Assembly: GCA_017798145.1 (NCBI GenBank)
Contig: CP059069.1
Coordinates: forward strand, 915,226-979,225
From: Akkermansiaceae bacterium
Lineage (GTDB): Bacteria > Verrucomicrobiota > Verrucomicrobiia > Verrucomicrobiales > Akkermansiaceae
Reading direction: 5' to 3'
Length of the DNA stretch: 64,000 nt
Below are positions 54,243 through 63,544 of the stretch, in pieces. The notes beneath the pieces were generated by a model that saw nothing but the letters and a program-made list of their open reading frames with translations, ran no database searches and was not told the origin of the DNA. A program made the position numbers and the translations under genes. Within the stretch, counting starts at the first letter, position 1, and each line of letters starts with the position of its first letter.

Positions 54243-55655
54243 TCACCTGAGGGTGTAAATGATGGTGGCTGGCTGGCCGGGGGTGAGGGTGAGCTTTTCG
54301 GCTCCGGTGACATCGGCGTTGCCGAGGGGGATTTCGATGGGGCTGCCGCCGCTGAGCGTGAGGCTGCGGATGAGGGTGCCGGTCTCGCCGGGCTTCCAAG
54401 CGTCGGCAAGGGTGGCCGCGCCGATGGAAACGTTGAAGGTGGGGTTGCCGCGTTTGTCGAGGGAGTAGCCCTTGAAGCGCGCATCCTTGGGGAGGTAACG
54501 GGCTTTGGTGAGGGTCAGCACATTGTCGCCCGAGGGCTGCTGGTTGCCCTGGCCACGGCCCGTCCAATGGCGGGAGGCGTCGATGAAATCGCCGGCCCAG
54601 ACGAGTTCCGGGGCGAGGTTGTCTGCGGAGTAGGCGAGGTTCACGCCGCCGGGGAAGCCGAAGCCGATGGCGCGCGGGGTGGTCCCGGCGATGAAGTTCC
54701 GGTAGATCACGGTCTTGTCCGAAGCCGGGATCAGGGGGATGGCGGGAATCCCTTTGTTGCCAGTGCTTTCGGGAGCGGGCGTGAGCCATTCCCATTGCTT
54801 GGACTTGGGCCCTTTCCAACCGAGGGTGATTCCCTGGTGACCGCCGCCCTGGAAATACTCGACACGGATATGGTTCGCCCCCTGTTCCAGGGGGGCCTTT
54901 CCGTTCTTCGCACGGGTGCCGTTCATGGGGCCGAGTCCGTTGACCTCGACGACGGCCTTGCCGGCGATGATGAGCCGGGCGCCGTCATCCGCATCGAGGC
55001 GGAACTCGTGCACGCCACCGGTGGCGGCCATGAAATCGCCTTCCCAGACGATCCCGAAATTGACTTTCTCGGCGGCGACGGCGGTGTCGATGATGCCGTT
55101 GTGCTCCTCCTCGATGTTTTCCGCCTGGATCTTGTTGAAATCCGGGAGCTGGTTCCATTGCCCCTTGTAGGTGCGGGAGGTGAGGTTCGCGAGGGCGGTC
55201 TCCTTTTTCTCGAGTGGGAAAAGCTTGAGCAATTCCTTGGCAGTCCATGCCGTTTCGCGGGATTCGAACTCGGCGCGAACAGTGCGTATGAGATCGCCTG
55301 GGATTTCCTGTCCCTTGTTCCCCCAAGAGGAATGGACATGGTTCAGGATGGCCCGGATCTGGTTGTCGCTGAGAGCCGCGCCCTGGGGCGGCATCGCAAG
55401 ATCGTAGGTTTTCCCATTCACCTCCACCGGCCCCTGGAGGCCGTGGAGGACGATGGCGACGCTTCGCTTCGGGTTGCCGACGATCCATTCGCTACCTGCC
55501 AGCGGAGGGAATGCGCCGTCGTTCGCGCCCTTTCCATCGACCCCGTGGCAGGCGCTGCAATAAAGCGAGTAGAGCTGTGCGCCGTCCTCTTGGGCGGGGG
55601 CGGCCTTGGCTATTGCGGGGAGCAGGAGTAAGGGCAGAAGCCGGGAAAATGACAT
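54243..55655 (-). CDS. Secreted cytochrome c fused to a PA14 carbohydrate-binding-like domain
   Basis: 470 residues. The signal peptide (MSFSRLLPLLLLPAIAKAAP) is followed by a class I cytochrome c (about 20-125). Its haem site is YCSACHGVDGKG, and the Met ligand is probably in DLAMPPQGAALSD. A PA14-type beta domain at about 195-290 has VWEGDFMAATGGVHEFRLDA and DDGARLIIAGKAVVEVNG, then QGANHIRVEYFQGGGHQG. A third region (about 310-470) is a beta domain seen in other PVC exported proteins. It is first of the leftward group cytochrome-propeller-CxxC-receptor, so it sets the direction of that operon. Electron transfer from an oxidised sugar or surface substrate is the reasonable guess. Confidence 0.85.
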   Translation of the reverse strand: MSFSRLLPLLLLPAIAKAAPAQEDGAQLYSLYCSACHGVDGKGANDGAFPPLAGSEWIVGNPKRSVAIVLHGLQGPVEVNGKTYDLAMPPQGAALSDNQIRAILNHVHSSWGNKGQEIPGDLIRTVRAEFESRETAWTAKELLKLFPLEKKETALANLTSRTYKGQWNQLPDFNKIQAENIEEEHNGIIDTAVAAEKVNFGIVWEGDFMAATGGVHEFRLDADDGARLIIAGKAVVEVNGLGPMNGTRAKNGKAPLEQGANHIRVEYFQGGGHQGITLGWKGPKSKQWEWLTPAPESTGNKGIPAIPLIPASDKTVIYRNFIAGTTPRAIGFGFPGGVNLAYSADNLAPELVWAGDFIDASRHWTGRGQGNQQPSGDNVLTLTKARYLPKDARFKGYSLDKRGNPTFNVSIGAATLADAWKPGETGTLIRSLTLSGGSPIEIPLGNADVTGAEKLTLTPGQPATIIYTLR

Positions 55656-55783
55656 GTGGCTGTTGAAACGTCGTGCAAGGCGTTAAAATTTCACCGGATT
55701 CATGGCTTTCGGCGGTAATTCACGGCCGGGTTCCTGGCCCGAAACGGGCTTGTGAGCACGGAAACTGCTTTACATGCCCGCGG

Positions 55784-56380
55784 ATGTCATCTGAAACCTA
55801 CGCCGTCGTGACCAGCCACATAACAAAGCGTATCCTTGCATCCGCAGCGGCAACAGGGGTGGTGCTGCTCGTTGCCTGCACCCCCACCCCCCCTCCCCCG
55901 CCTGCCAAGGCGGGCCGAGTGATGTTCCAGTGGTATGATGACAACGGCCCGGGAGCGGTTTCCGTATCGATCGACCTGAGCGAGCAGATCGCGACGATAC
56001 GGCGGGGCGGCCGGGAGATCGGCTGGTGCTTTGTGGCGACAGGCAAGGAAGGCCGCTCGACGAAGCCGGGCTCGTACCGGATCATGGAGAAAATCGTGGA
56101 CAAGTACTCGAACCGGTATGGCTGGATCGAGAACGAATATGGCGAGGTGACGGACGACGATGCCTCGCCGGGGGATCCGCTTGAGCCGGGCGAGCGCTAC
56201 ATGCCCGCACCCATGCCCTATTGGATGCGGCTGACAAGCTATGGCATCGGAATGCATGTCGGAAACATCCCCCGCCCTGGCGAGCCCGCCTCCCACGGCT
56301 GCATCCGCATGCCCAAGGAATTCGTGCCGACGCTTTTCGACAAGGTGAAGGTGGGGACCCCGGTGAAGATCACCTATTGA
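55784..56380 (+). CDS. L,D-transpeptidase (YkuD) lipoprotein
   Basis: 198 residues from the ATG at 55784. The signal peptide ends in a good lipobox (GVVLLVACTP). The YkuD catalytic motif is HVGNIPRPGEPASHGCIRMP, with the nucleophilic Cys and both His. The N-terminal part binds peptidoglycan substrate (VSIDLSEQIATIRRGGREIG). It forms 3-3 cross-links or attaches proteins to peptidoglycan. It faces the RND operon convergently, 16 bases from its end, and diverges from the cytochrome gene across about 130 bases. Confidence 0.92.
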   Translation: MSSETYAVVTSHITKRILASAAATGVVLLVACTPTPPPPPAKAGRVMFQWYDDNGPGAVSVSIDLSEQIATIRRGGREIGWCFVATGKEGRSTKPGSYRIMEKIVDKYSNRYGWIENEYGEVTDDDASPGDPLEPGERYMPAPMPYWMRLTSYGIGMHVGNIPRPGEPASHGCIRMPKEFVPTLFDKVKVGTPVKITY

Positions 56381-56396
56381 AGATTGCAAGCCGCGG

Positions 56397-59300
56397 CTAC
56401 CGCCTGCTCACCCCGCGCCGGACCAGCACGTAGAGATACGGGGCGAATAGTATCCCGAAAAAGGTCACGGCGATCATTCCGAAGAATACAACGGTGCCGA
56501 GCGCCTGGCGCATTTCAGCACCCGGCCCGGTGGCGATGACGAGAGGGACGACTCCGAGGATGAATGCGAGCGAGGTCATCATGATGGGGCGCAGGCGCAG
56601 GCGTGCGGCCTCTGCGGCGGCCTGGAAGCGATCCATGCCTTCCTCCTCGAGCTGCCGTGCGAACTCGACGATGAGGATGGCGTTTTTCGAGGCGAGGGCG
56701 ACTAGCACGACCAGGCCGATCTGGGAGAGGATGTTGTTGTCCATGCCGCGCAGGAAGATGCCCCAGATGGCTCCGGCGAGGCAGAGCGGGACGGTCAGGA
56801 CGACGGCGAGCGGCAGCCCCCAGCTCTCGTACTGGGCGGATAGGAGCAGGAAGACGAAGAGGATGGCGATGAGGAAAATGACGACGGCCGAGCCGGATGT
56901 ATTCACCTCCTGGTAGGCGAGTTCCGTCCATTCGTAGCTGATGCCGGGTGGCAGCACTTTTCCGGCGAGTTCCTCCATTTTCGCGATGGCCTGCCCGGTT
57001 GAGACACCGGGCGCGGCTTCGCCGATGAGGTCTGCGGCCGGGAAAAGGTTGTGCCTGACCACCCGGTCCGGCCCGGTGGATTGCCGGACCCGCATGACGG
57101 AGCCGAGAGGCACCATCTCGCCCGAAGCGTTGCGGGTTTTGAGCTTTGCAATATCCTCCACGTTGTCGCGGAAAGGCGCGTCTGCCTGGGCGGTGACGCG
57201 GTAGGTGCGCCCGTAGAGATTCAGTTCGTTGACAAACGAGGAGCCGAGATAGACTTCAAGTGTCTGGAAAAGGCTTTCCAGCGGAACCCCGAGCATGAGG
57301 GCTTTCTCGCGGTCGATGTCCGCATAGAACTGCGGCCCGGAGGAGGTGAAGGGGGTGAATGCCTGGGCGATTTCCTTTTCCGCAGTGGCGGCGAAAGCCA
57401 GCGCCCAGGTGGCCTGCTCCAGCGCCGGGTAGCCAAGGCCGGCCCTGTCCTGGACTTCCATCTTGAAACCGCCGCCATTGCCTAAGCCCCGGACGGTGGG
57501 CGGCGGGATGACGATCCCGAAGGCGTCCACCTTTCGCACCGCCTCGGTGAGCTTGGCATACATTTCCCGGCCCGAAGGCCTTTCGGCAAAGGGCTTGAAC
57601 ACCGGGAAGATCACGATGGAGTTGGTGGCGTTGGAAAAGGTCGCCCCGTTGAACCCCGCGAAGGCGACGGTGTTTTCCACGCCCTCGACAGCGCCGACGA
57701 GCGCTATGAGCTGCTTGAGGATGTCATCGGTCCTGTCGAGAGAAGTGCCGGAAGGGAGTTGTGCGGCAACGATCGCGTAGCCCTGGTCCTGCGGCGGGAT
57801 GAAACCGCCGGGAACCGCTCTGAAACCGAGGCCTGCGATGGCAAGCAGGCCGATGTAGAGAAGCGCCATCACCAGGCCGCGACGAAGCGAGCGCCTGATG
57901 AGGGCCGTGTAGATCCTGTTCAAGCGGTCGAAGGCGCGGTTGAAGATATTGAAAAACCAACCGAAAAGGAACCCGAGGATGCTGGAGACGAAGTCCTGCT
58001 TGCCGTGCTTTGGGCGCAACAGCAGCACGCCGAGGGCGGGGCTGAGCGTGAGGGATACCAGGGCGGAGATGATCGTGGAGGCGGCGATGGTCAGCGCGAA
58101 CTGCTTGTAGAACTGGCCGGTGATGCCGGAAAGGAAGGCGGTGGGGACGAATACGGCGAGGAGCACCAGCGAAGTGGCGAAGATCGCCCCGCTGACCTCC
58201 GCCATGGAGCGCCGTGCGGCCTCGCGCGGGGCAAGGCCGTCCTCAAGGCTGCGCTCGATGTTTTCCACCACCACGATGGCATCATCGACGACGATGCCGA
58301 TCGCCAGCACCAGGCCGAAGAGAGTCAGGTTGTTGATGGAGAAGCCGAAGCCCTGCATCACCGCGAAGGTGCCGATGAGCGAGACGGGGATGGCCAGCAC
58401 CGGGATCAGGGCGGCGCGCCATGACTGAAGGAAAACGATCATCACCAGCACCACCAGCAACACCGCCTCGAAGAGCGTCATGATCACGGCCTCGATGGAT
58501 TTGTCGATGAACTGTGTGGGGTCATAGACGATATCGTAGTCCAGGCCATCCGGGAAATCCTTCGCCATCTCGTCCATCGCCGCCCGGATGTCGGTGGAGG
58601 TCTGGAGTGCGTTCGAGCCGGGACGCTGGAAGATGGGCATGGCCAGCGTGCGGGTGCCCCCGAGATAGGCGTTCACGTTGTAATCCAGAGAGCCGAGCTC
58701 CACGCGGGCAACGTCTTTCAGGCGCACGATGCGCCCGTCCCCGCCTATTTTGACCACCACTTTCTCGAACTCGCTTTTCTCAGAAAGCCGGCCCTGGGCG
58801 GTGACGTTCACCTGAAAAGGGACGCTCTCGCCGAGGGGTTGCTGGCCTATTGTCCCGGCCGCGATCTGGATGTTCTGTGAGCGCAGGGCGGAGACCACCT
58901 CGCCTGCGGAGAGCTTGTAGAAATCCATGCGCTCGGGATCCATCCAGACGCGCATCGAATACTCGCGCCCGCCGAAGAGCCGCACTTCGCCGACACCGTC
59001 GATGCGGCGCAGCCTCTCGCGCACCTGCAGCAGGGCGTAGTTGGAGACGTAGCCGAGATCGAAGGTGCCGTCCCTGGAAAACATCTGCACCACGAGCAGG
59101 AGATCCGGCGATGACTTCTGGACGGTGACGCCAATGCGGCGGACTGTCTCCGGCAGGCGTGTCTCGGCAAGCGCGACCCGGTTCTGGACAAGCACCTGGG
59201 CCTTGTCGAGATCGGTGCCCAGCTTGAAGGTGACGGTGAGCGAGTAGGCTCCGTCCGCCGTGCTCTGCGAATTCATGTAGAGCATGTCCTCCACGCCGTT

Positions 59301-59516
59301 GACCTCCTGCTCGATGGGCGCAGCGAGGGTTTTCGCAATGGTGTCCGGGGTGGCTCCGGGGTAGGCGGTCGTGACCACGACCGTGGGCGGCGCCACCTCG
59401 GGGAACTGCGCGATGGGCAGGCTGCGATATGCGATCGCCCCGATGATGATGATGAGCAGGGAGATGACCGTGGCGAAGCGGGGGCGGTCGATGAAGAAGA
59501 AGGAGAAATTTTTCAT
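56397..59516 (-). CDS. RND efflux pump inner-membrane transporter, HAE1/AcrB family
   Basis: 1039 residues, full AcrB length with twelve membrane helices and two large periplasmic loops. The proton-relay pair is in GIVVDDAIVVVENIERSL (Asp-Asp in helix 4) and the partner Lys in VALASKNAILIVEFARQ (helix 10). FIDRPRFATVISLLIIIIGA is helix 1. It pumps hydrophobic or amphiphilic compounds out through the adaptor and channel encoded just upstream. It is last in the leftward operon regulator-channel-adaptor-pump. Confidence 0.96.
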   Translation of the reverse strand: MKNFSFFFIDRPRFATVISLLIIIIGAIAYRSLPIAQFPEVAPPTVVVTTAYPGATPDTIAKTLAAPIEQEVNGVEDMLYMNSQSTADGAYSLTVTFKLGTDLDKAQVLVQNRVALAETRLPETVRRIGVTVQKSSPDLLLVVQMFSRDGTFDLGYVSNYALLQVRERLRRIDGVGEVRLFGGREYSMRVWMDPERMDFYKLSAGEVVSALRSQNIQIAAGTIGQQPLGESVPFQVNVTAQGRLSEKSEFEKVVVKIGGDGRIVRLKDVARVELGSLDYNVNAYLGGTRTLAMPIFQRPGSNALQTSTDIRAAMDEMAKDFPDGLDYDIVYDPTQFIDKSIEAVIMTLFEAVLLVVLVMIVFLQSWRAALIPVLAIPVSLIGTFAVMQGFGFSINNLTLFGLVLAIGIVVDDAIVVVENIERSLEDGLAPREAARRSMAEVSGAIFATSLVLLAVFVPTAFLSGITGQFYKQFALTIAASTIISALVSLTLSPALGVLLLRPKHGKQDFVSSILGFLFGWFFNIFNRAFDRLNRIYTALIRRSLRRGLVMALLYIGLLAIAGLGFRAVPGGFIPPQDQGYAIVAAQLPSGTSLDRTDDILKQLIALVGAVEGVENTVAFAGFNGATFSNATNSIVIFPVFKPFAERPSGREMYAKLTEAVRKVDAFGIVIPPPTVRGLGNGGGFKMEVQDRAGLGYPALEQATWALAFAATAEKEIAQAFTPFTSSGPQFYADIDREKALMLGVPLESLFQTLEVYLGSSFVNELNLYGRTYRVTAQADAPFRDNVEDIAKLKTRNASGEMVPLGSVMRVRQSTGPDRVVRHNLFPAADLIGEAAPGVSTGQAIAKMEELAGKVLPPGISYEWTELAYQEVNTSGSAVVIFLIAILFVFLLLSAQYESWGLPLAVVLTVPLCLAGAIWGIFLRGMDNNILSQIGLVVLVALASKNAILIVEFARQLEEEGMDRFQAAAEAARLRLRPIMMTSLAFILGVVPLVIATGPGAEMRQALGTVVFFGMIAVTFFGILFAPYLYVLVRRGVSRR

Positions 59517-59567
59517 GGGACAGGACGATGCGTTTCAGGCCACGGAACAGGGCGCGGGTTTGACGGC

Positions 59568-60713
59568 TTATTGATTGGCCGCATCCGCCGCAAGCATCGG
59601 GACGGTGGTCGGGGCGAAAGGCATGCCGGGACGCAGAAGCTGGATGCCGGAAACGGCGATGAGTTCGTCCTCCCCCACCCCGCCGGTGATGATGCGGAGC
59701 TCGCCTTCCAGCGTGCCGGTCTCCACATAGCGTTTCTCCACGCTGTTATCCTTTTTCAAGACCCATGCGAATCGCTTGTCCTGATCGAAGCCCAGGGCGG
59801 AATCCTTCACGAGAAGCCTCTCCGCCGGCTTGCCGATGGGGACACGCACGCGGGCAAAGAGCCCGGGGGTGAGGAATTCGTTTTCATTGCCCACCTTCGC
59901 GCGGATCCGGAGCGTGGCCGTCTGCCTGTCGAGCTGGTTCTCCGCGAAATCAACGATGCCCTGGAACTCGAACTCCTGCCTGTCGGAGACGGCGATCTCG
60001 ACCTTCAATGGCTCCCCCTCGCGCCCTCCCGTCCCGCCCTCGAAAAACATCCGCGTGAACTGCAGCACGCGTCTCTCATCGACCTCGAAGTTGCAGTAGA
60101 TCGGGTTGTGAGGGACGATGCTGGTGAGCATTGTTGCGGCCGCCGAGCCGCCGCTGACGAAGTTCCCCACGGTGACGTTGAAACGCCCGGCAATCCCGGA
60201 AATCGGGGCATGCACATCCGCGAACTCGCGGTCCAGCCTCGCGCTGCGCAGGTTCGCCTCGGCGGCCAGCAGGTCTGCGTTTGCCTGCGCCAGCTCGCTC
60301 TCGCGGGTGTTGTATTCCTCGCGGGAAACGGCGCTCTGTTTCACCAGCTTCTCGGCGGTTGCGAAATTGCTCTCCGCCAGGCCTAGGCGGGCAAGCGCCT
60401 GCTTCTGTCCCGCTTCCGCACGGGAAAGCGCGGCATCGAAGACGCGCGGATCAATGCGGAACATCAGGTCGCCCTTTTCGATTTTCTGGCCTTCCGTGAA
60501 GTGGACGGACTCAAGGTAGCCGCTTACCCGCGCCTGCAGGTCCACCTCCTCGACCGGTGTGAAGCGGCCGGTATAGACCTCCGTGAGGGCGACCGTCCTG
60601 AGGACAGGGTGCGCCACCATCACCGGCATGGCGGGTGCCGCACCACCGCCCGCCTGCTTGTCGGATTTGCAATGGCAGAGCGCGAGTATTGCGAAAGGGA
60701 TGAGGTGCTTCAT
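59568..60713 (-). CDS. RND efflux periplasmic adaptor (membrane fusion protein)
   Basis: 381 residues with a lipoprotein-like leader (MKHLIPFAILALCHCKSDKQ). The order is a beta-barrel/lipoyl hairpin (VDLQARVSGYLESVHFTEGQ and VHAPISGIAGRFNVTVGNFV) around a coiled-coil hairpin (about 95-170), then the barrel and membrane-proximal domains. The AcrA-type layout bridges the inner-membrane pump and the outer-membrane channel. It lies 51 bases before the pump gene and 26 after the channel gene. Confidence 0.95.
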   Translation of the reverse strand: MKHLIPFAILALCHCKSDKQAGGGAAPAMPVMVAHPVLRTVALTEVYTGRFTPVEEVDLQARVSGYLESVHFTEGQKIEKGDLMFRIDPRVFDAALSRAEAGQKQALARLGLAESNFATAEKLVKQSAVSREEYNTRESELAQANADLLAAEANLRSARLDREFADVHAPISGIAGRFNVTVGNFVSGGSAAATMLTSIVPHNPIYCNFEVDERRVLQFTRMFFEGGTGGREGEPLKVEIAVSDRQEFEFQGIVDFAENQLDRQTATLRIRAKVGNENEFLTPGLFARVRVPIGKPAERLLVKDSALGFDQDKRFAWVLKKDNSVEKRYVETGTLEGELRIITGGVGEDELIAVSGIQLLRPGMPFAPTTVPMLAADAANQ

Positions 60714-60739
60714 GATTCTCTAACGGATAGCTGTTTGGC

Positions 60740-62155
60740 CTAACGGAACCCGCCGCCCATTGCCTGGATGAGTTGCACGGTGGCGGCAAAGGCACGGCCG
60801 CGCGCCTGGACTTCGAGGCGCTGGGCATTGAGGAGCTCCCGCTGGCTATCGACGACATCGAGGTAGCTGGAAACCCCCTCCTTGTAGCGGACATCGGAGA
60901 GATCGTAGGCTTTCCTCGTCGCCGTGATGCTGGCCTGTTGCGCGGCAGCCTCACGGAGCGCCCCGCGCCTTGCCGCAAGGGCGCTTTCCACATCCGCAAA
61001 GGCTGCCAGAACCGTCTGCTGGTAGTTCGCGAGCGCCTCCTCATGCCTTGCCTTTGCCAGCTCCAGATCCGCCTTGCGCCGAAGTCCCTGGAACAGCGGC
61101 AATTGGATATCCGGACCGATGGAAAACTCGCTGCTCGACCATTTCAGGAAATCCGAGGAATTTGCCGAAGCAAGACCGCCGCTGCCGATGAGCGAGACCT
61201 TCGGGTAGAAATTCGCCACCGCCACGCCGATGTTTGCGGAACTGGCGGCGAGGCTTCGCTCCGCCACGAAGACATCCGGACGGCGCCCGAGAAGCGATGC
61301 CGGCGAGCCTGCCGACACAACCGGCGCACTGCGGGTGATGGAAGCCGGGGCGATGGAAAAATTCGCCGCGTTCCGGCCGCAAAGCACGGCGATGGCGTTC
61401 TCCAGGGATGCGCGCGGAGCCTCCAGGCCAACAAGCTGGGCCTTGGTGGAGGCAAGCTCGGACTCGGCGCGGGCGACATCAAGCTCGCCCGTTTTCCCGG
61501 CATCAAAGCGCTCCTTGGCGAGCTTCAGCGATTCCTCCCGGGTGCCCAGCGCCTGTTCAAGCACTGCTGCCTCGGTATCCAGGAAACGCATCGCCAGGTA
61601 GTTCCGCACAAGCTGCGCTTGCAGCGAGAGCCGGACCTGATCCACCGAGACTTCCGCGGATTCCGCACCGGCTCGCCCCGCCTCCACGATGCGGCGGACT
61701 CGCCCCCAGAGATCGATCTCGTATCCCAACGACATGGAAACACGGTAGTTTGAGAAATAGGCCGGAGGGGCTCCACCTCCGGGACCGCCACCGCCGAAAC
61801 GGTCGCTTTCGGTGGCACGGTTGCGGGTCGCGGAAGACTCGCTGAACACCTGCGGGGCAAGCAAGGAGCGGTCGATCCCGAGGGATGCGTATGCCTGGTT
61901 GCGCCGCGCCTCCGCCGCACGGAGATCGAAGTTTTTTCCCTCAAGCGAGCTCATCAGTGTGTTGAGCTGGCTGTCGCCGAAGACAGTCCACCATGTTTTC
62001 CCGAGGCGCGAGGCGTACGCGGAAGAACCGCCCTTGAACGCCGCCGCATACTCCGAGTCCGGCACCATGTGCTCCGGCCCAACGGGCTTGCAGGATGAGG
62101 CCAGGAACAACAGCAAGGCGCCGCTGAAATATTGGATGGTTGTCGTTTTCAACAT
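60740..62155 (-). CDS. Outer-membrane efflux channel lipoprotein, NodT/OprM family
   Basis: 471 residues with a lipobox (LLLFLASSCKPVGPEH). Two TolC-like repeats each form helical hairpins. Family phrases are LRAAEARRNQAYASLGIDRS in the first half and ELDVARAESELASTKAQL near the middle. GRRPDVFVAERSLAASSANI and ADLELAKARHEEALANYQQ follow in the second half. As a trimer it forms the exit duct of the RND pump. It follows the TetR gene by 21 bases, and the whole set is probably one transcript. Confidence 0.95.
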   Translation of the reverse strand: MLKTTTIQYFSGALLLFLASSCKPVGPEHMVPDSEYAAAFKGGSSAYASRLGKTWWTVFGDSQLNTLMSSLEGKNFDLRAAEARRNQAYASLGIDRSLLAPQVFSESSATRNRATESDRFGGGGPGGGAPPAYFSNYRVSMSLGYEIDLWGRVRRIVEAGRAGAESAEVSVDQVRLSLQAQLVRNYLAMRFLDTEAAVLEQALGTREESLKLAKERFDAGKTGELDVARAESELASTKAQLVGLEAPRASLENAIAVLCGRNAANFSIAPASITRSAPVVSAGSPASLLGRRPDVFVAERSLAASSANIGVAVANFYPKVSLIGSGGLASANSSDFLKWSSSEFSIGPDIQLPLFQGLRRKADLELAKARHEEALANYQQTVLAAFADVESALAARRGALREAAAQQASITATRKAYDLSDVRYKEGVSSYLDVVDSQRELLNAQRLEVQARGRAFAATVQLIQAMGGGFR

Positions 62156-62176
62156 ATCTCGGTGGATGGAAAAATC

Positions 62177-62767
62177 TTAGACGCGGGTAAGCCGGGAGCG
62201 GATGTGGGCAAGGGCGGTGACCATCGGCTCGCTGGACTTCATGATCGTGGCGCGTTGCACCGCTCCCGCCCAGAGATCACGCACGAGCTTGGCCTCCGCC
62301 ACGGGATCCGTGCCTGAGGAAAGCTCGCCAAGCTCCCGCGCCTGCCGGAATGCCGTGCTGAGTATCTCCAGCCATTTCTCCATCCCGCGGGCGAGCACCT
62401 CGCGCATCGGCTCGCTCAGGTCGGCCACCTCAAAGGCGAGCTTGAGAACCAGACAGGGACACTTGTGACCTTTTTCCTCAAACTCCACAATACCATCCCC
62501 CAGCATCCCGAGGATGCGCGCGACCGGGCTGGGATTCACATCCGACTCCAGCAGCAATGCGGATTTCTCCCCCGTCCCCTTGGCGATGTAGTGCCTGAGC
62601 ATCTCCACCCCAAAGTCCTCCTTGGATTTGAACCAATGGTAAAACGAGCCTTTCGGGACACCGACAGCACCGAGGATCTCATTCAACCCGGATGCATGGA
62701 AACCCCGAGTCCACATGATGCCCTCGGCGGCATCCAGCATGCGTTCCTTGGTATCCGGTGCGCTCAC
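62177..62767 (-). CDS. TetR-family regulator, NemR-like, of the efflux operon
   Basis: 196 residues starting at GTG. The HTH domain is at about 10-55 (LNEILGAVGVPKGSFYHWFK). The C-terminal part closely parallels E. coli NemR: LKLAFEVADLSEPMREVLAR against its KLSAEVCDLSEDM segment, and a common EPMVTALAHIRSRL-type end. The NemR redox-sensing Cys (C106) corresponds to the second Cys of HKCPCLVLKLA, and here another Cys lies two residues before it. It is first in the operon with its own pump, so it likely represses itself and the efflux genes until modified by an electrophile or oxidant. Confidence 0.9.
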   Translation of the reverse strand: MSAPDTKERMLDAAEGIMWTRGFHASGLNEILGAVGVPKGSFYHWFKSKEDFGVEMLRHYIAKGTGEKSALLLESDVNPSPVARILGMLGDGIVEFEEKGHKCPCLVLKLAFEVADLSEPMREVLARGMEKWLEILSTAFRQARELGELSSGTDPVAEAKLVRDLWAGAVQRATIMKSSEPMVTALAHIRSRLTRV

Positions 62768-62777
62768 GGCGTAGGAA

Positions 62778-62793
62778 TAGACCAGTCGGCTAG
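62778..62793. promoter_or_regulatory. Candidate operator of the NemR-like regulator
   Basis: TAGACC-AGTC-GGCTAG lies 11 bases upstream of the regulator's GTG start. The E. coli NemR box, as I recall it, is TAGACC-N4-GGTCTA. The left half matches fully, while the right half matches only at its GG. Confidence 0.45.
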
Positions 62794-62866
62794 TAACGCA
62801 AGGGATGATTTTCCAGGATCTCCTGATTCACGCCGCCAAGGGAAGACCCTGACAGATGTTGCTGCC

Positions 62867-63358
62867 CTAGGCAGCGAGCTGCGACCGCCTCCTCGTCAAG
62901 GCCCGCACGGCGATGCCCATCCCCCCGGCCACAAAGAGCAAGGGGAACCAGATCGAATAGCCGGGTGCCTTCGAGTCCGGCTTGAGGATGGTGAAATCGG
63001 GATTGTCCGGATTCACATAAACCCTGGTCTTCGCACCGGCGGGGAGATCTTTCACCATCGACTCGATCCTGTCGCGCACCTTATAGCTCGCATTGCCCCT
63101 GAAGTCATACCTATCGCCGCTCTTCGCCTCACCGTTCCACTCGTATCCGTAGAGGATTTTCAAACGATATCCTTTCGGCGAAAATTCATCGTGACGCCAT
63201 TCCTCCACCTCGGACGAAAGCACCAGCCCATCCACCTGCGGCCAGCCCCGCTGCTCCACGGCACGCGCGTAGCTTTTCCACATCAGCACCGTGAAAAGCC
63301 CGCCCAGCGCTGCGGTGCACAAGCCGAGGAAGATCAGGAAAACCGTGGGCGCTCTCAT
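62867..63358 (-). CDS. DUF3592 membrane protein
   Basis: 163 residues from the ATG at 63358 (MRAPTVFLIFLGLCTAALGG); the frame is open upstream but without protein character. Two membrane helices, one at each end (about 3-25 and 135-152), enclose a beta domain. That domain includes VDGLVLSSEVEEWRHDEF and RIESMVKDLPAGAKTRVYVN, then PDNPDFTILKPD, the DUF3592 pattern. The function of the family is unknown. It lies between the efflux regulator and comM with no clear partner. Confidence 0.8.
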   Translation of the reverse strand: MRAPTVFLIFLGLCTAALGGLFTVLMWKSYARAVEQRGWPQVDGLVLSSEVEEWRHDEFSPKGYRLKILYGYEWNGEAKSGDRYDFRGNASYKVRDRIESMVKDLPAGAKTRVYVNPDNPDFTILKPDSKAPGYSIWFPLLFVAGGMGIAVRALTRRRSQLAA

Positions 63359-63544
63359 CTGCGGGCAAGACAATAGGCGGCGCTGGGAAATTGCAAGCGG
63401 GGCGAACGCACCGACACCGCCCGTTACCTGATTGCCATGCGCGGAATCCCGATAAGAAATCTGCAAATCCCGATTCCGGGAAAGCCGTCATGGAAATTTG
63501 CTCTTGTCACAAGCACTTGCGCCCATGAATATTCCCCTGTTCAG

